Source: Candidatus Binatia bacterium (GTDB lineage: Bacteria > Desulfobacterota > Binatia > UBA12015). From it: a DNA stretch of 64,000 nucleotides. Positions within the stretch are counted from its first letter, which is position 1, and each line of letters starts with the position of its first letter. The DNA lies in contig JAQWRY010000001.1 of the NCBI GenBank assembly GCA_029243485.1, forward strand, positions 1-64,000, in the 5' to 3' direction. The position numbers and the translations under genes are program-made. This document shows positions 62,345 through 64,000 of this stretch, piece by piece. A model generated the notes under the pieces. That model was not told the origin of the DNA, made no database searches, and worked only from the letters and a program-made list of their open reading frames with translations.

Positions 62345-63081
62345 GACCTCTGGTCTGGTAGCCTTCGCGCCAGCCGTTTCTCAAGGGAGAGCCCGTTCGC
62401 CAGCTGTAAATCGCGACCACGCCGAAGCGCGTCGAGCGAGGCACGCGCCACGACAGGATCCAGTCGCGCGATCCGACGCGCCCAGCGCTTCGCGGTCACG
62501 TCGAGGCGCTCGTGGGGCACGGCATTCGAGGCCAGGCCCGTGCGCGCCGCCTCCCTACCGTCGATCCACCGGCCCGCGAGCAGCATCTCGGCCGCGCGGC
62601 CCTCGCCCACCGCCCGCGGGAGCGTCTGGGTGCCGCCGACGCCGGGGATCGCCCCGAGCGCGGTCTCGGTGAGGCCCAGGCGCGCATCCTGCGCACACAG
62701 AATCAGATCACACAGCAGGGCCATCTCGAGACCGCCGCCGGCCGCCACCCCATGCACCGAAGCCAGCGTCACCGCGGGAACCGTAGACAAGCTGCGCCAG
62801 ACGTCGCGCACCTGTCGAATCTCTCGCGCACGGACCGCGGACGGGGCTGTGCCGAACTCGCCGAGGTCACCGCCGCTCGAGAACGCCCGACCGGCGCCGC
62901 GCAGGACCACGACCGCGACGGACTCGTCATCCGCGGCGAGAGCCAGTCCTTCGAAGAGCGCATCCCGCAGGTCGCGATCGTAGGCGTTCAAGACGCGGGG
63001 ACGGTTCAGCGTCAAATTCAGAACGCGAGGATCCACCGGATCACGCGACACGAGCACCGCCGGATTCCGTTTGGCCCTCAC
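62341..63081 (-). CDS. Enoyl-CoA hydratase/isomerase family protein
   Basis: The 246-residue crotonase-fold protein has LNLTLNRPRVLNAYD, the oxyanion sites AFSSGGDLGEFG and SVHGVAAGGGLEMALLCDLIL, and TETALGAIPGVGGTQTLPRAVG. The catalytic glutamates of hydratases are present (GLEMAL and LTETALG), so true enoyl-CoA hydration is likely. GTG 63081 overlaps the amidohydrolase stop (GTGA); its own stop overlaps the ligase start (ATGA). Together with the ligase it indicates beta-oxidation or a related acyl-CoA route. Confidence 0.87.
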   Translation of the reverse strand: MRAKRNPAVLVSRDPVDPRVLNLTLNRPRVLNAYDRDLRDALFEGLALAADDESVAVVVLRGAGRAFSSGGDLGEFGTAPSAVRAREIRQVRDVWRSLSTVPAVTLASVHGVAAGGGLEMALLCDLILCAQDARLGLTETALGAIPGVGGTQTLPRAVGEGRAAEMLLAGRWIDGREAARTGLASNAVPHERLDVTAKRWARRIARLDPVVARASLDALRRGRDLQLANGLSLEKRLARRLPDQRS

Positions 63082-64000
63082 GACGCGAGCCCCGCCCTGC
63101 GACCACCGATGACCGTCTCGGCGGCACGCCAACTCGCGAGCCCGTCTTTCACTGGATCTGTTTCGAGCACGACCAGGTCCGCCGCGCTACCCGCGCGAAG
63201 CCAGGGCAGATCCGCGTCGGCATCACCCCGGACACGCGCGGCCGCGCTCGTGCACATCTCCAAAGCAACGGCTTCCGAGACGACCTCGTCTTCACCGAAC
63301 GATACGCCCTCCGCGGACCGACGTGTGGTCGCACCAACGAACCCCAATCGAGGATCGGGGGAGATGACGGGAGCATCACTGCTCCCCGCGACGAGGACTC
63401 CGGCGTCTCGCAGCGAGCGGAGGGGATACAGCCAGGGCCAGAGCGGCTCCTCGACCTCGCGCTCGTACTTCCGACCACGAGCAACGAGAAAACCCGGCTG
63501 CGTCACGACCGCCACGCCGGCCGTCGCCAACCGCTCGACCAGATGCGGCGGACAGAGCGAACAGTGCTCGAGGCGGTCCGGTGCGCGACTCCCGCCGAGC
63601 CGCCTGGGGGGTGCCGCAGCCAGAGCGTCGAGGGCTCCCCCGATCACGTCGGGCTCCACGGCGTGGATGGCGATAGCCAATCCCGCCGCTCGTGCGCGAC
63701 AGATCGCCGCGTGGAACGCACCAGTGCGCGTCGCGTCTTCGGTGGTCGGGAGCAACTTCACCCCGGCGATCTCGACCCGGCCCGCGGCGACATCGCGCGC
63801 GGCGATCTCCTCGCCCGCATCGCGGAGCCACACCCGAACTCGCTGTGGAAGCCACCGCTGTTCGACCGCATCCGCGAGAAGGCGCACCCGATCCGCATCG
63901 TTGCTCGCGGTGATGTCGTCGATGGAGGCAATTCCCGCGGCGGCGAGCTCGGCGCCCAACTCTGCCAGCGGCAGCCTCAGCGACGCTGCGTCCCGATCGC
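63078..64000 (-). CDS. Amidohydrolase family protein (partial, 5' end outside window)
   Basis: At least 307 residues are seen; the frame stays open to the right window edge. The protein resembles amidohydrolase family 3 (YtcJ-like): IASIDDI, a buried histidine in GLAIAIHAVEPD, DRLEHCSLCPPHLVERLA, the metal Asp in VLVAGSSDAPVISPDP and an end AADLVVLETDP. The N-terminal HxH metal site should lie upstream of the window. It couples by overlap to the hydratase gene and may hydrolyse an amide or ester feeding the acid-activating ligase. Confidence 0.8.
   Translation of the reverse strand, partial: DRDAASLRLPLAELGAELAAAGIASIDDITASNDADRVRLLADAVEQRWLPQRVRVWLRDAGEEIAARDVAAGRVEIAGVKLLPTTEDATRTGAFHAAICRARAAGLAIAIHAVEPDVIGGALDALAAAPPRRLGGSRAPDRLEHCSLCPPHLVERLATAGVAVVTQPGFLVARGRKYEREVEEPLWPWLYPLRSLRDAGVLVAGSSDAPVISPDPRLGFVGATTRRSAEGVSFGEDEVVSEAVALEMCTSAAARVRGDADADLPWLRAGSAADLVVLETDPVKDGLASWRAAETVIGGRRAGLAS

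Overview
The window is GC-rich chromosomal DNA from a Gram-negative bacterium. The envelope genes support this: BamD-like, LapB-like, Lpp-like, HtrA and penicillin-binding protein genes, an ADP-heptose-type glycosyltransferase and many lipoproteins. The mix of CarD, a UGSC selenoprotein, desulforedoxin, a coenzyme F420 enzyme (CofC/FbiD type) and a paired ArsA-like ATPase points to a deltaproteobacterial or Candidatus Binatota-like lineage. That placement is inference from gene content; no rRNA is present. Genes are packed tightly, and many start and stop codons overlap as ATGA or GTGA, so translational coupling is probably widespread.

Layout: 1-3.2 kb is the accessory end. It holds the right part of an IS3 element with a slippery frameshift site, two transposase scars, an alpha/beta hydrolase and a decayed alkylsulfatase-type pseudogene. 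3.2-5.6 kb (minus) carries an APP1-like phosphatase, plsX and a glutaredoxin-like protein. 5.6-11 kb (plus) is rplU-rpmA-obgE-proB-nadD-rsfS and a LapA/LapB-like fusion. 11-14.4 kb (minus) is fabF with two ArsA-like ATPases. 14.5-19.4 kb (plus) is bamD followed by a sulfur cluster: an E1 enzyme, a CysO sulfur carrier, CysM, a degenerate E1 and ATP sulfurylase. 19.4-23.7 kb (minus) is polA, an ECF sigma factor, its anti-sigma factor and a small membrane protein. 23.8-28.3 kb (plus) is a Gld-type ABC transporter operon. 28.3-30.5 kb has hisC, a RelE-like toxin and a lytic transglycosylase.

30.7-33.5 kb (plus) is the most unusual region. A CxxxxCH lipoprotein, a UGSC-family selenoprotein with an in-frame UGA and a SECIS-like hairpin, a GWxDGLPVxPPT-family protein and a secreted protein are arranged as one operon. 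33.5-40.4 kb (minus) is a tetrapyrrole block: a siroheme-type dehydrogenase, a CcsA/HemX protein, hemA, hemC, a cobA-hemD fusion and hemB. An opposite-strand secreted Cys/His protein interrupts it.

40.5-50 kb (minus) holds an MltD-like protein, mutM, ksgA, tsaD, a TPR lipoprotein, PBP1, an HtrA protease with a collagen-like insert and a DUF1844 protein. 50-53.3 kb has a glycosyltransferase, cysK-larE and carD. 53.4-57.3 kb (minus) is a ferredoxin-membrane fusion, a degenerate and an intact FabH, and RimI. 57.6-60 kb has an Lpp-like lipoprotein, coaD, rsmD, cofC and a 39-residue desulforedoxin. 60-64 kb (minus) is an acyl-CoA cluster: an amidohydrolase, two enoyl-CoA hydratase-like proteins and an acyl-CoA ligase.

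A recurring theme is tandem pairs in which one paralogue has lost key residues and the neighbour keeps them (ArsA pair, E1 pair, FabH pair). These are good candidates for obligate heterodimers.
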